From positions 1 through 64,000 of the forward strand of contig JAKEHY010000020.1 in assembly GCA_022614805.1 (NCBI GenBank): a DNA stretch of 64,000 nucleotides, given 5' to 3'. The notes beneath the pieces are model-generated. The model was not told the DNA's origin. It saw nothing but the letters and a program-made list of their open reading frames with translations, and did no database searches. Source of the DNA: Candidatus Zixiibacteriota bacterium. Lineage in GTDB: Bacteria; Zixibacteria; MSB-5A5; DSPP01. Made by a program: the position numbers and the translations under genes. How positions within the stretch are numbered: the first letter of the stretch is position 1; the number at the start of each line of letters is the position of its first letter. Below are positions 25,101 through 33,903 of the stretch, piece after piece.

Positions 25101-25690
25101 AGCCAACCGTTGGCGTTGAAAACCACGAGCTTTGCTACTACCGCTTCCTGGTCGCCGGTCTTGTCGCCGATTTGCAATTGATACTCCGCTTGACAAAACA
25201 CCGGATTTAAATAATGGGTGGTGAAGTGGAAAACGCTACCGTCAATCGGCCCTTTCAACAAATAGCCCAGCTGGTGGACACCCGCAGTAGCGCGTCTGTA
25301 AGTACCTTCAAATATTCCTATAGCTTGAGGGTCATCGAAAGAATATCCATTTCCGAGCAATCGATTCTCCGCCTCCATTTCCGCCCAGTGGGCCTGCTGG
25401 GTAAAGTCTTCAAAATAGTACGGGGATTCCGTGCTACTCACCAGCACCCGGTTCGTAGTCCCGTTGTTGGCAAAAATCTTGAACTTTGAGTTGGTTAGCA
25501 CCGCATCCCCCAAACCAACTATGTGAGTAATCCGTAGGGACTCCAATTGGGCAAAGGCCTCATCCCGATACGGATAAGAAGGTTTGGCCGAGTAGGGGTC
25601 CAGGAAAATGACTTTCGGAAAAGTGTCAACCGTCTGACCTTTCACGGTCACCGCCCACAATCCGAGAACAAACACCGTTAAGCGTCGCAT
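22151..25690 (-). CDS. Large T9SS-type secreted protein with glycosidase-like and beta-helix regions
   Basis: An 1179-residue exported protein starting with a signal peptide (MRRLTVFVLGLWAVTVKG). Residues 1-560 look like a (beta/alpha) barrel: LCHGAKGIGYWVYTTYGEPI and WYTVKEINANLDKLAPVLK resemble glycoside-hydrolase-like families. A beta-sandwich follows (RYFMLVNRRLNANESQNV). Residues about 680-1000 are a right-handed beta-helix with pectate-lyase-like repeats (DWRGIVVRPGGYLSMSNAVI, IRGCRVDSINAQPGGYGIFI). The C-terminus (YQNYPNPFNPTTQIQF ... SGIYVYRL ... TKKMSLVK) is a Por/T9SS type A sorting domain. Catalytic residues were not assigned, so an enzymatic role is uncertain. Confidence 0.82.
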   Translation of the reverse strand: MRRLTVFVLGLWAVTVKGQTVDTFPKVIFLDPYSAKPSYPYRDEAFAQLESLRITHIVGLGDAVLTNSKFKIFANNGTTNRVLVSSTESPYYFEDFTQQAHWAEMEAENRLLGNGYSFDDPQAIGIFEGTYRRATAGVHQLGYLLKGPIDGSVFHFTTHYLNPVFCQAEYQLQIGDKTGDQEAVVAKLVVFNANGWLRWGAPETPFFHKDTVLCDSIQVDTIIKVNNQVVWESTFAFQRIIKVKDFAVAGQWQTFKICFFQTINNPFRYQLYWTGVKTLFVDKITVSNFEGRKVKEWNDNPSLVQTPIQTYYNTLPKAPARWYLVDEPYGGQFPSLKHADKLVRSFRNTNWSLSDTVKFSTVMTPGWVGAGHAVYLDHIQPPELFTDWYPFGCQVDTISKKINLTPPYDYTNPQFLFRGLGIDLNHAKDTARVRNKPFWNTVQVFAFIDRDTLRARDPRPSEIKVQVNMALCHGAKGIGYWVYTTYGEPIAPEVFRYITEPDPSHLQEPPTYCAPCTCYSPINPAQYRARGLFDWKADSGKFVPNSKWYTVKEINANLDKLAPVLKPLTTISDGAGTADTASIITGSFVQSVTSDKYSGIDTAFIEIGFFTGQGGIRYFMLVNRRLNANESQNVTAWLTQSGHSYVIDVLTNDTVLTGNTGTGAPFTSYLGPGEGKLFKVVPAPQYISNNIAFPLTWQGKITMDGDVTVSSGKTLKILPPKAELSFLANRDTTHSGVAVNKCEFIVPSGGKLIAVGNSSDPLKFLSSSGTPGTEDWRGIVVRPGGYLSMSNAVIRHAYAGIEDSSRYLHSIQNVRIGRCKMFGIYVLNTDSLTIRGCRVDSINAQPGGYGIFIVAGENGGKGAWLVRDTVWASYYGISIWGSATPIDSCLVEASAGWLPSATGIINQYTSGTSADTLRLRYTTIHGFFANQHLENNVNGYVALYACSLFSPYIGDRSPYGIRNTANYAKLYLRRSRVTEWNGTGVLLKHNFGQEADLGRVTGGVTDSGFNWIFTTTTYPNWKYVWDLDCSGCITPTFYAEWNCWGSGAPSASRFTGNIDRTPYDVSCIVAPKLAAGEDEKGREILPKPTALYQNYPNPFNPTTQIQFNLEKVERVNLEIFNILGQRVRTMLSGEQFAAGPYRFIWDGKDDRGSPVSSGIYVYRLLTPTFSQTKKMSLVK

Positions 25691-25709
25691 ATTACCCTCC
25701 TATTTGGTT

Positions 25710-27353
25710 TCATTTAATTAACACCAGTTTCTTTGTTTCCGAATAGTTTCCCGCTCTTAATTGATACAGATAAACCCCACTTGCCACGTTCCGGCCAGAT
25801 TCATCCTTTCCATCCCAGGTGACCCGGTATCTGCCCGTGCGCTGGGTTTCGTTCACAAGGATTCGAACCGTCCGACCCAAAAGGTCGTAAATGACCAAAC
25901 GGACTGGCAGCGGTCGAGGGGCTTTCAAGTCATACTCTATCGTAGCTTGGGAGTTAAAAGGGTTGGGATAGTTCTGCTCCAATCGAGATTCAAAAATTGG
26001 TCTGGGGCTGGGAATTTCTTCCACGTCCGTTGATATCAAATCGCTGTCCCCGGCAAAAACCCAGACTTGCCCCCGGTCGGTCGAATCAGCAATTCCTTCT
26101 TCCGCCCCCACGATGAAATCATCCACCCCATCACCATTAACGTCTCCAACTCCTGCAAGTGCCTGACCGAAATCCGGGGCGGGGATGGGCAAGTCAGCTT
26201 CATCAATAATCACATCCGCCCTATTATCCATATTCGGGCCGCCAAAATAAACGTAAACATAACCGGTCAAGAAATTTGTGCCCCGGGGGTCTCCAGTTAA
26301 GAGATCTTGATAGCCATCGTGGTTGATGTCTCCAGCTGAAGCGTAAACGAAAGCTATATGGTCAAGAGACAGGTCGGGGAGAGTATCTAAAACTGGACCT
26401 CCAAAGTACACAAAAGGAATCCCTGTAGACCCCGAAGAGAGAGTCACAAAATCTCCATACCTGTCACCATTTAAATCTCCTGCTGCAGACAGAATTGTGC
26501 CAAATGCCCAATCTGGCTGCCGAAAAGTCGTATCTGGAATGGTTAAAGGATTGCTTTTTCCGAGAAAAATATGAATGCTACCGGGGGTATTGTTATTACT
26601 TGTCCCTGGCTCTCCTGCCAAAATGTCGGCAAATCCGTCTCCGTTAAAATCTGTGATAATGATGCTTCCCACGCCGAGCGTGAGTTTATTCTGTGCGAGG
26701 CCGGCTCCCGTTACCATCCAGTCTGCCGTGGTGTCAATTCCTACCAGACCATTGTTATTGTAAAGATAAACTCTTCCGTTTATAAAAAGGTCGTCGTTTG
26801 GATAATGAGGTGCTGAAATCAACAGGTCTCGTCCATTGGCTCCGTTGACATCTCCCGATGCAACTTGGAAGCCGAGCAAGTCCCGGGGAAATTCTGGAGA
26901 GAATATTAGATCTGGCACTGTATCGGGAGGATTGCCGCCGTAATAAACCCGCACAGAAAGCGAATCCCCCGGCCATAGGGCATAGTCCGGCAAACCGTCG
27001 CCGTTGATATCCCCAAGGTTGACTAACGGGTCTCCGGGCAGTGGAAATGTTACGTCGGGAACAGTATCTACTATCCCCGGCCCACCATAGTAGAGGTAAG
27101 TTCTTCCCACTCCGACAGGCAGACCGGCCTGTTCCCGCACCGCCCCAGCCAGAAAGTCGGCATAGCCGTCTTGATTTACGTCTCCCGCTGGGGCTACGGC
27201 CATCCCCAAAAAATCCCCCTTGAGCGGGCCTTTGAGAAACCCGATGATTTGCAAGGGCAACTGCTGCCCCCGGGCGGCGAAAGCTTCCTCGGAAAAAAAC
27301 AAAAATATTATATGGAATAGAAGCGAACCGGTCAGCAGTAGCAGGCGTCTCAT
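25710..27353 (-). CDS. T9SS-type secreted FG-GAP repeat protein
   Basis: A 547-residue secreted protein. The signal peptide (LLLLTGSLLFHIIFLFFSEEAFA) is followed by seven FG-GAP repeats of the integrin-alpha beta-propeller type with the calcium-binding pattern D-x-N-x-D-G-x-x-D (GDVNQDGYADFLAG, GDINGDGLPDYALWPG, TDFNGDGFADILAGEPG, GDLNGDRYGDFV, GDINHDGYQDLLTGDPRG, GDVNGDGVDDFIVGAEEG). The C-terminal YPNPFNSQATIEY ... SGVYLYQLRAG ... TKKLVLIK is a T9SS type A sorting signal. It lies 19 bases upstream of the large cargo gene in the same direction, so the two are likely co-expressed surface proteins. Confidence 0.9.
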   Translation of the reverse strand: MRRLLLLTGSLLFHIIFLFFSEEAFAARGQQLPLQIIGFLKGPLKGDFLGMAVAPAGDVNQDGYADFLAGAVREQAGLPVGVGRTYLYYGGPGIVDTVPDVTFPLPGDPLVNLGDINGDGLPDYALWPGDSLSVRVYYGGNPPDTVPDLIFSPEFPRDLLGFQVASGDVNGANGRDLLISAPHYPNDDLFINGRVYLYNNNGLVGIDTTADWMVTGAGLAQNKLTLGVGSIIITDFNGDGFADILAGEPGTSNNNTPGSIHIFLGKSNPLTIPDTTFRQPDWAFGTILSAAGDLNGDRYGDFVTLSSGSTGIPFVYFGGPVLDTLPDLSLDHIAFVYASAGDINHDGYQDLLTGDPRGTNFLTGYVYVYFGGPNMDNRADVIIDEADLPIPAPDFGQALAGVGDVNGDGVDDFIVGAEEGIADSTDRGQVWVFAGDSDLISTDVEEIPSPRPIFESRLEQNYPNPFNSQATIEYDLKAPRPLPVRLVIYDLLGRTVRILVNETQRTGRYRVTWDGKDESGRNVASGVYLYQLRAGNYSETKKLVLIK

Positions 27354-27445
27354 TATGTTTTTCTACGCCTTTCAAGCGCAAGATAAGACGGAAGTGAATT
27401 AAGGCAAGGGCTTTTTAACGGAAGTTAAATCCCGGCTGGTATTTG

Positions 27446-29206
27446 CTACTGAAACGACTTTACCAGCTGCGGCAGGGAGGATTCTTTTTTCAGTTCCGGG
27501 CGCTGGAGAAAGAAGAGGAAGGTGGTGCCGCGGCCCGGTTCGGAGGTAAAATCGAGCGAGCCGCCCAAATTGGTGACCAGGCGCAAAACGATGGGCAGGC
27601 CCAAACCGGTGCCGCTTTTTTTGGTGGAGAAAAAGGGATGGAAAATTTTGGACAGCAAATTGCGGGGTATCCCCTTCCCCTCGTCGGTGATGGAAACGAA
27701 AGGCAGGGGGTCATCCTCCGGCCGGCGGGACTTGTAGCCGCAGGCCACCACCAATTTTTTTCCCACGGCCGTCCCGGTGACGAACTCGGAAAGGGATTTT
27801 TCCATCGCCTCCAGACCGTTGGCCGCCAGGTTTATTATGATTTGCTTCAGCTGCCCTTCATCCGCCTGCACCCAGACGTTGGGGGCGAGCATTTTCAGCT
27901 CGATTTCGAAAAAACGGTAGGCCGGGTTGGATTTCAAAAGCTCGACCGTTTCGCGAACGGCCTTGGCGGCATCCAGCCGCTCCAGCCGGGGCGGGGTGGT
28001 GCGGGCGAAAAAAAGAAAATCGGTGATGATGGAATTGAGCCGGGCGGCTTCCTTTTGAATCAGCTCAAAAAGGGCTTTTTGCTCCTCGTTCAAGGCCAGT
28101 TCGTTTTTCAAAAGCTCCACCGAGCCGGACAGGGAGGCCAGGGGATTGCGGATTTCGTGGGCGATGCCGGCGGACAGCTCGCCGATGGCGGCCAGCCGTT
28201 CCTGCTCCTTTATTTTCTCCTCCATTGTCTTGGCGTAGGTCAAATCCTGAAAAACCGCCACCACCCCGCGGATGCCGGTCTCCTTTTCCCCCAAAAGGGC
28301 GGTGGACATCCCGAGGGGGACCAAGCGCCCCTTGCTGGACACGATGCTGACTTCGGAGCGGCTTTCCGGCTTCAAAAAATAGAGGGCGGAAAAAAGCCGC
28401 TCCACCAGCTCGGGCGCCTTCAGGGCTTCCCGGCAGTCCCGGCCCACCAAGTCTTTGGCGGTAAGCCCCAGAATCTCCTCGGCCGTGCGGTTGATAAAGA
28501 GGATTTTTCCCAGCCGGTCCACGGTCAGAACGCCGGAGTTCATCGTCTGCAAAACGTCTTCCAGCTCCAGCCGGACCGCCCGCAGCTCCCGGGCGGCGCG
28601 GGCGAGCTCCTCCGTTTTTTGGGTCAGCCGCCGGGCGATGAAACCGGCCACCAGCGCGGTGAGATAAAATACGGAGAGGTTTAAAAGATAGGAGGCGAAA
28701 AAACCGCGGGAGGCGAACAGGGCCGCCCAGAAATTCAGCACCACCTCCGGCCCGTGAAAATCCCCCGCGACCGCCACGGCCAAAGCGATGCTGTAGACCA
28801 GGGCTGCCAGGGTGGCGAAAAGCAGAGTCCCCGAAAAGCGGAAAACCAACGCCGCCGAGATGATGGACAGAACGAAAAGGGCCGAAAAGGGGCTGGAAAA
28901 ATCCCCCGTGTAGCGCAAAACGGCCCCTTCGAGACCCAGCTCCAGAATAAGCTGGGCGGCGTAGAAATAAATCCAGCTTCGGGACCAGGCCGCCGGGATT
29001 CTCCAGCCGAGGGGAAAAAGGAAGCCGAGCGAAAACAACCCGTAGAAAACGAGCGGCCAGATAAGCTCCGGGGGAACCCGGGTGCCGACCACCAGCCCCC
29101 CCAAAAGCGCCAGAAAGACCAAAAGCCGCAGGCCCAGAATGAAAAAGAGCTTCTGGCGGGCTTCGTCGCTCTCTATTTTTTCCAGCTTGAACTTGAAGAA
29201 GCTCAT
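27446..29206 (-). CDS. PilS-like membrane sensor histidine kinase
   Basis: A 586-residue kinase. Residues 20-200 carry about six membrane helices (LRLLVFLALLGGLVVG, WPLVFYGLFSLGFLFPLGW, SALFVLSIISAALVF and others). Next is a PAS domain (MNSGVLTVDRLGKILFINRT), the HisKA helix with the phosphorylated His (GELSAGIAHEIRNPLASLSG) and the ATPase domain with N-box IIINLAANGLEAME and G-boxes DEGKGIPRNL and KKSGTGLGLPIV. Six membrane helices, PAS and this kinase type match PilS, which with PilR activates pilin genes through sigma-54. No response regulator is adjacent. It lies downstream of pilC but behind a terminator. The PilS role is inferred from domains and place. Confidence 0.85.
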   Translation of the reverse strand: MSFFKFKLEKIESDEARQKLFFILGLRLLVFLALLGGLVVGTRVPPELIWPLVFYGLFSLGFLFPLGWRIPAAWSRSWIYFYAAQLILELGLEGAVLRYTGDFSSPFSALFVLSIISAALVFRFSGTLLFATLAALVYSIALAVAVAGDFHGPEVVLNFWAALFASRGFFASYLLNLSVFYLTALVAGFIARRLTQKTEELARAARELRAVRLELEDVLQTMNSGVLTVDRLGKILFINRTAEEILGLTAKDLVGRDCREALKAPELVERLFSALYFLKPESRSEVSIVSSKGRLVPLGMSTALLGEKETGIRGVVAVFQDLTYAKTMEEKIKEQERLAAIGELSAGIAHEIRNPLASLSGSVELLKNELALNEEQKALFELIQKEAARLNSIITDFLFFARTTPPRLERLDAAKAVRETVELLKSNPAYRFFEIELKMLAPNVWVQADEGQLKQIIINLAANGLEAMEKSLSEFVTGTAVGKKLVVACGYKSRRPEDDPLPFVSITDEGKGIPRNLLSKIFHPFFSTKKSGTGLGLPIVLRLVTNLGGSLDFTSEPGRGTTFLFFLQRPELKKESSLPQLVKSFQ

Positions 29207-29260
29207 CGTATCCGTCCTACTTCGTAACCGGACGCACGTCCCGGGCGGCCGGCCTCCAAC

Positions 29261-29308
29261 AAAAAAGCCCTTTTCCGATTGCCGGACGCCGATAACCGGG
29301 AGAAGGGC
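29261..29308 (-). terminator. Terminator at the end of the pilus/motility operon
   Basis: On the minus strand a 10-bp stem (29299-29308 with 29267-29276, one G-T pair) enclosing a smaller CCGG hairpin is followed by TTTTTTG. It lies between pilC and the PilS-like gene. Confidence 0.8.
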
Positions 29309-29325
29309 CTGCGAAAAACCGGGCT

Positions 29326-30525
29326 TTACTTAATGGCGCCAACGATGTCGAACATCGGCAGATACATCGCAATCAGAATCCCGCCGATGACAACCCCCAT
29401 AAAGACGATGATGACCGGCTCGATGATGGAGGTTAAGGCGGCCACGGCGGCGTCCACCTCCTCGTCGTAAAAGTTGGCGATTTTCTCCAGCATCTCGTCC
29501 AGCCCGCCGGTTTTTTCACCCACCGAAATCATCTGGATGACCATCGGCGGAAAAACGCCCGATTCCTTCAACGGCTGGGTGATGGTTTCCCCTTCGGCAA
29601 TCGACAACACCGATTTTTTGATGGCGTCGTGCACCACCCGGTTGCCGGCCGTTTTGGCCGTCGTGCCCAACGCGTCCAGAATGGAAACGCCGGAGGAAAT
29701 CAAAGTTCCCAACGTCCGGGTGAAGCGGGCCACGGCGGTTTTGCGAATCACCGTACCAATTATAGGTAATTTGAGCTTGAACTTGTCGAACGCCAGCCGT
29801 CCCTGGTCCGTTTTAACCCAGTAGCGGAAACCAATCGCGCCAGCGATGGCGAGCAGAATGAAAAACCAATAATAACTCCTCAAAAAGTTGCTGATGGCCA
29901 GCACCATCTGGGTCGGCCCGGGCAGCTCCGAGCCCAAGTTTTCGAACATCTTGGCGAAAACCGGGACGATGTAAGTCAGCATGGCGAGCGTGACACCAGC
30001 CGCCACCACCATGATGACGGACGGATAAACCATCGCCCCTTTCACCTTGCGGTTCAAAGCATCCGCCTTCTCGCGAAAGACGGCCAGCCGGACCAAAATG
30101 GTGTCCAGAGCCCCCCCCACTTCTCCCGCTTCCACCATGCTACAGTACAGGTCGTCGAAAACCTTCTTGTGCTTGCCCAAAGCCTCCGCCAGGGTGGAAC
30201 CGGAAGAAACCGAATCGCGGACTTCGGCAATCACCTTGCGGAAGGCCAAAGACTCCATCTGCTGGGCCAGAATGTCCAGGCACTGCACCATCGGCAGCCC
30301 GGCCCCAATCATCGTGGCGAACTGGCGGGTGAAGCGGGAGATGTCGATGCGGCGGATACGGTTGACGGTAGGGAGCTTGAGCTGGGACGGCTTGCGGGCA
30401 ACCGAGGTGACCAGAATCCGGTTGGAGCGCAAAATCCTTTCCAGCTCGGCCCGGTTTTTGGCCTTCAGCTCGCCGGCCACCGCGGCGCCCCCCATCGACT
30501 TTCCCTTGTATTCAAATACCGGCAT
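29326..30525 (-). CDS. pilC: Type IV pilus inner-membrane platform protein
   Basis: A 399-residue PilC/GspF-type platform protein that sits in the inner membrane and couples PilB/PilT motion to the pilus. It has two T2SSF domains (QFATMIGAGLPMVQCLDILA near residue 75 and FTRTLGTLISSGVSILDALG near residue 275) and three membrane helices (VYPSVIMVVAAGVTLAMLTY, SYYWFFILLAIAGAIGF, and the C-terminal IIEPVIIVFMGVVIGGILIA). It begins 16 bases past the pilT stop and is the last gene before the terminator. Confidence 0.95.
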   Translation of the reverse strand: MPVFEYKGKSMGGAAVAGELKAKNRAELERILRSNRILVTSVARKPSQLKLPTVNRIRRIDISRFTRQFATMIGAGLPMVQCLDILAQQMESLAFRKVIAEVRDSVSSGSTLAEALGKHKKVFDDLYCSMVEAGEVGGALDTILVRLAVFREKADALNRKVKGAMVYPSVIMVVAAGVTLAMLTYIVPVFAKMFENLGSELPGPTQMVLAISNFLRSYYWFFILLAIAGAIGFRYWVKTDQGRLAFDKFKLKLPIIGTVIRKTAVARFTRTLGTLISSGVSILDALGTTAKTAGNRVVHDAIKKSVLSIAEGETITQPLKESGVFPPMVIQMISVGEKTGGLDEMLEKIANFYDEEVDAAVAALTSIIEPVIIVFMGVVIGGILIAMYLPMFDIVGAIK

Positions 30526-30540
30526 CGATTCTTCCCTGTT

Positions 30541-31620
30541 TTAGACCGCCGCCAGTTCCATTTTGCGTCCCACCAAATCGGCGAACTCCTGCTGGTTGGA
30601 GCAGCGGGCCAAAGCGTCCCCCTGGGTGATTTTGCGCGCCAGGTATAATTCGGCCAGCGACTGATTCGACGTTTTCATCCCGTATTTCTGTCCGGCTTGA
30701 ATCAAGCTGTATATCTGGTGAATCTTGTCATCCCGGATTAGCGCCCGGATGGCGGGCGTGCAAATCATAATTTCCATCGTCATTACCCGGCCGCCGCCGA
30801 TTTTGGGCATCAATTGCTGACAGACCACCGCCTGCAGGACAAACGAGAGCGTGATCCGCACCTGTTCCTGCTGGGTGTTGGGGAAAACGTCGACGATGCG
30901 GGTAATAGATTCCGCGCAGGAATTGGTGTGCAGGGTGGCAAAGGCCAAGTGTCCGGTTTCGGAGATGGTCAAAGCCGCCTCGATGGTTTCCAGGTCGCGC
31001 ATCTCGCCGATGAGAACCACGTCGGGGTCTTCCCGCAAGGCATATTTCAAGGCGGAGGCAAATGTCTGGGTGTCCGACCCCACCTCCCGCTGATTGACCA
31101 GACAACCCTGGTGACGGTGCAGGTATTCAATCGGGTCTTCCACGGTTATGATGTGGTCGCGCCGCTCCCGGTTGATTTTATCAATCAGGGCCGCCAGCGT
31201 GGTGGACTTGCCGCTGCCGGTCGGGCCGCAAACCAAAACCAACCCGCGGGGAAGATTGGCCAGTTCCGCCACCACCTTGGGAACGCCGAGTTCGTCGAAG
31301 CTTCTGATTTTGTATGGAATCTGGCGCAGGGCCATCGCCACGTTCCCCCGCTGCACGAAAACGTTGGCCCGAAAACGGGAAAGGTTTTCGATCCCGAAGG
31401 ACAAATCCAGCTCCGATTTTTCCTCGAAGTGCTGGCGCTGTTTTTCGTTCATAATGCTGTAGGCCAGCTTCTTGGTCTCCTCCGGGGTCAAAATGTCATA
31501 CCCTTCCAGTTTGGTTAGCTTGCCGTCGATGCGCACCTGGGGCGGCGTGCCGACCGTCAGATGCAGGTCGGAGGCCCCTCGCTTTACCATCAGATCCAGC
31601 AAATCCCTCAACGTTACCAC
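30541..31620 (-). CDS. pilT: Twitching motility retraction ATPase
   Basis: PilT drives pilus retraction. The 359 residues show the family N-terminus (LLDLMVKRGASDLHLTVGTPP), Walker A GPTGSGKSTTLAALID, the Asp box IITVEDPIEYLH, Walker B DPDVVLIGEMRDLET, the His box and the PilT-specific AIRALIRDDK motif, which distinguishes it from PilB. The start is a GTG (31618-31620) with AGGAGGGG upstream. It lies 50 bases after pilB. Confidence 0.97.
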   Translation of the reverse strand: MVTLRDLLDLMVKRGASDLHLTVGTPPQVRIDGKLTKLEGYDILTPEETKKLAYSIMNEKQRQHFEEKSELDLSFGIENLSRFRANVFVQRGNVAMALRQIPYKIRSFDELGVPKVVAELANLPRGLVLVCGPTGSGKSTTLAALIDKINRERRDHIITVEDPIEYLHRHQGCLVNQREVGSDTQTFASALKYALREDPDVVLIGEMRDLETIEAALTISETGHLAFATLHTNSCAESITRIVDVFPNTQQEQVRITLSFVLQAVVCQQLMPKIGGGRVMTMEIMICTPAIRALIRDDKIHQIYSLIQAGQKYGMKTSNQSLAELYLARKITQGDALARCSNQQEFADLVGRKMELAAV

Positions 31621-31670
31621 GATTTTCCCCTCCTTATTGGTATCGGCAAAAAGAGTTGATTCTGAAGTTT

Positions 31671-33365
31671 TTAGACCGAGCTTTCGGCCAATACTTCTTC
31701 GACGGTGGTTACACCCGCCCGGATTTTCACCAGCCCGGCCACCCGCAGCGAGAGCATGCCCTCCTTGACCGCTTGCTCGCGCAAAGCGGCGGTGGAGGCC
31801 TGCTCCAAAATCAACTGCTCCAGTGCGGGAGTAATCGGCATCGCCTCAAAAATGCCGGTGCGGCCGGAGTATCCCGTCTGCCCGCATTCCTGGCAGCCTT
31901 TCCCCTGGTAAATCTTAAAGTTTCCAAGCTGGCTTTCGGGAACGCCCAACTTCAAAAGGATCTCCTTGGTGGTGGGCACCTCCACCTTGCAGAACTGACA
32001 GATTTTCCGCACCATCCGCTGGGCCACTATCATTTTGGTGGCGGAGGCCACCAGGTAGGCCGGAATCCCCATGTCAACCAAGCGGCTGATGGAGGATGGG
32101 GCGTCGTTGGTGTGCAGGGTGGAAAAGACCAGATGTCCGGTCAAAGCTGCCCGGATGGCAATTTCGGCGGTTTCGCCATCCCGAATCTCTCCCACCAGGA
32201 TGACATCGGGGTCCTGGCGCAAAAAGGAACGCAGGGCGGCGGCGAAGGTGAGCCCGATGTCCGTTTTGACCAAAACCTGGTTGATACCATCGAAGTTGAA
32301 CTCCACCGGGTCTTCGGCCGTCAGAATGTTGATGTCCGTGGTGTTGATGGTTTTCAAGGCGGAATACAACGAGGTGGTTTTGCCGGAACCGGTCGGCCCG
32401 GTGACCAGGATGATTCCGTAGGGCTGATTGATGGCCGTTTCGAAATGTTTGAGCGCGCCCTCCTCGAACCCCAGCCGAGTCAGGTCGACCATCAAGCTCT
32501 TGGAGTCCAAAATACGCATGACCACCTTTTCTCCAAAAATGGTGGGAAGAACCGACACGCGCAGGTCAACCGTGCGGTCCCCCATTTTCACCTTGATGCG
32601 CCCGTCCTGCGGCAGGCGCCGCTCGGAGATGTCCAAATCGGCCATAATCTTCACGCGCGAGACGATGGCGGCCCGGTAGCGAAACGGCAGCGGCGCCATC
32701 TCTTGCAGGGCGCCGTCAATGCGGTAGCGCACCCGGATTCTTTTTTCGTACGATTCGATGTGAATGTCGGAGGCTCCCTTGCGGATGGCGTCGGCGATGA
32801 GGTGGTCCACCAGCTTGACCAACGGCTTGTCCTGCACCTGGGACTGCAGGTCCTGCTCGGTGACGGTATCCTCGGCCGACTCGATGAGTTCGAGGCTGTC
32901 CCCCTCGATTTTGTCCAGAATCTCCTTCAACCCGCCGGAATCCTGATACTGGGTCTCGATCGCTTTCTGGATCGCCTTTTCGGGGGAGATGACGGGCTGA
33001 ACGGTGCAGCCGGTGATGAACTTGATGGCATCCAAAACGTAGATGTTGTTCGGGTCGGAAATCGCGACGACCAGGGTCTTGCCCAGCTTCGATATGGCGA
33101 TGACGTTGAATTTGCGGGCGATGTCCAACGGGATGAACTTGACCACCTCCGGGTTCAACTCCAGATCGGACAGGCGCAAGGCACCGATGTTGAGCTGCCG
33201 CCCGACGAATTCGGAAATCTCGTTTTCGTCGGGGATGGCCCCCATCTGGACCAGAATCTGGCCCAGCTTGCCGTTCGTCTGTTTCTGGATTTCCAAGGCC
33301 TTGGCCAGCTGCTGCTGCGTAATCTTGCCGGCTTTGACCAGTAAGGACCCCAATTCGGCCGTCAA
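31671..33365 (-). CDS. pilB: Type IV pilus extension ATPase
   Basis: PilB drives pilus extension. The 564 residues begin with an MshEN-type domain with two copies of the motif LGxxLVxxGxxxxxxLxxxLxxQ (ELGSLLVKAGKITQQQ; KLGQILVQMGAIPDEN), which binds cyclic di-GMP in MshE-like ATPases. The leading Arg is Glu or Lys here, so binding is uncertain. The ATPase core has GPTGSGKTTSLYSALK, the Asp box ILTAEDPVEFNFDGINQ, DPDVILVGEIRDGETAEIAI, and a tetracysteine zinc site (CQFC ... CQECG). The start is TTG with GGAGGG before it. Confidence 0.96.
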   Translation of the reverse strand: MTAELGSLLVKAGKITQQQLAKALEIQKQTNGKLGQILVQMGAIPDENEISEFVGRQLNIGALRLSDLELNPEVVKFIPLDIARKFNVIAISKLGKTLVVAISDPNNIYVLDAIKFITGCTVQPVISPEKAIQKAIETQYQDSGGLKEILDKIEGDSLELIESAEDTVTEQDLQSQVQDKPLVKLVDHLIADAIRKGASDIHIESYEKRIRVRYRIDGALQEMAPLPFRYRAAIVSRVKIMADLDISERRLPQDGRIKVKMGDRTVDLRVSVLPTIFGEKVVMRILDSKSLMVDLTRLGFEEGALKHFETAINQPYGIILVTGPTGSGKTTSLYSALKTINTTDINILTAEDPVEFNFDGINQVLVKTDIGLTFAAALRSFLRQDPDVILVGEIRDGETAEIAIRAALTGHLVFSTLHTNDAPSSISRLVDMGIPAYLVASATKMIVAQRMVRKICQFCKVEVPTTKEILLKLGVPESQLGNFKIYQGKGCQECGQTGYSGRTGIFEAMPITPALEQLILEQASTAALREQAVKEGMLSLRVAGLVKIRAGVTTVEEVLAESSV

Positions 33366-33408
33366 AAACCCTCCTTTTACCCCTGCCCCTTTTTAAGGGA
33401 GAACGGTG

Positions 33409-33894
33409 CTAATCCTTAAAAATGTCGTCCAGGCGGCTTTCCGCCTGGTGGGAAAAATCGCTGGAAATCGGTTTGGCCGACTTTTTGGCCTTCTCCTTCG
33501 CTTCCCGGAAAATCAACGCCAGCTCATCCCCCACCTCCTTGGCGTACAGCCGGACCATCCCGATGGTGGTGCGGTCATCGAAAATGACCACCAGAATGGT
33601 GCGCTCGCCGACCAGCGAGATGTGGATGTGGTCCCGTTTCCCCTGATGGAACAAAACCGAAAACTCCGGCTCCCCCACCAGGCGGGCAATCTCCCGGGTG
33701 GAAGCGAAGCTCCCGGCCAGAAGCGCCGCCAGCGCGGTGGTGTCCAGCGAATGGGTGAATCCCTGGCGGGTTATCAAATGCCCGTCCTTGTCCACCAAGA
33801 GGGCGCATTTGGCTTCCGCCCCCTTGATCAGGCGCGAAAGCACCTTGTCGATGCGGCTTATTTCCTCTTCGTAGAGGATCAGATTTTCGTCCAC
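33409..33894 (-). CDS. Roadblock/LC7 protein, soluble (161 residues)
   Basis: A 161-residue roadblock/LC7 domain protein of the MglB type (IDKVLSRLIKGAEAKCALLV, DKDGHLITRQG, then FSVLFHQGKRDHIHISLVGE and RTILVVIFDDRTTIGMVRLY). In Myxococcus and Thermus, MglB-like dimers bind MglA and act as GTPase-activating or exchange factors. The tail of about 35 residues is rich in Lys and acidic residues. GTG start with GGAGG upstream. It sits ten bases after the MglA gene, which strongly suggests a direct partnership. Confidence 0.88.
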   Translation of the reverse strand: MDENLILYEEEISRIDKVLSRLIKGAEAKCALLVDKDGHLITRQGFTHSLDTTALAALLAGSFASTREIARLVGEPEFSVLFHQGKRDHIHISLVGERTILVVIFDDRTTIGMVRLYAKEVGDELALIFREAKEKAKKSAKPISSDFSHQAESRLDDIFKD

Positions 33895-33903
33895 GATTCC
33901 CTC

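Noticed and set aside
27443-28684. 413-codon plus-strand frame opposite the histidine kinase
   Set aside because: Low-complexity Gly/Gln-rich antisense translation; the minus strand encodes complete kinase motifs.
31656-33344. 562-codon plus-strand open frame opposite pilB
   Set aside because: Antisense shadow of a clear PilB gene; rich in His, Gln and Gly with no domain.
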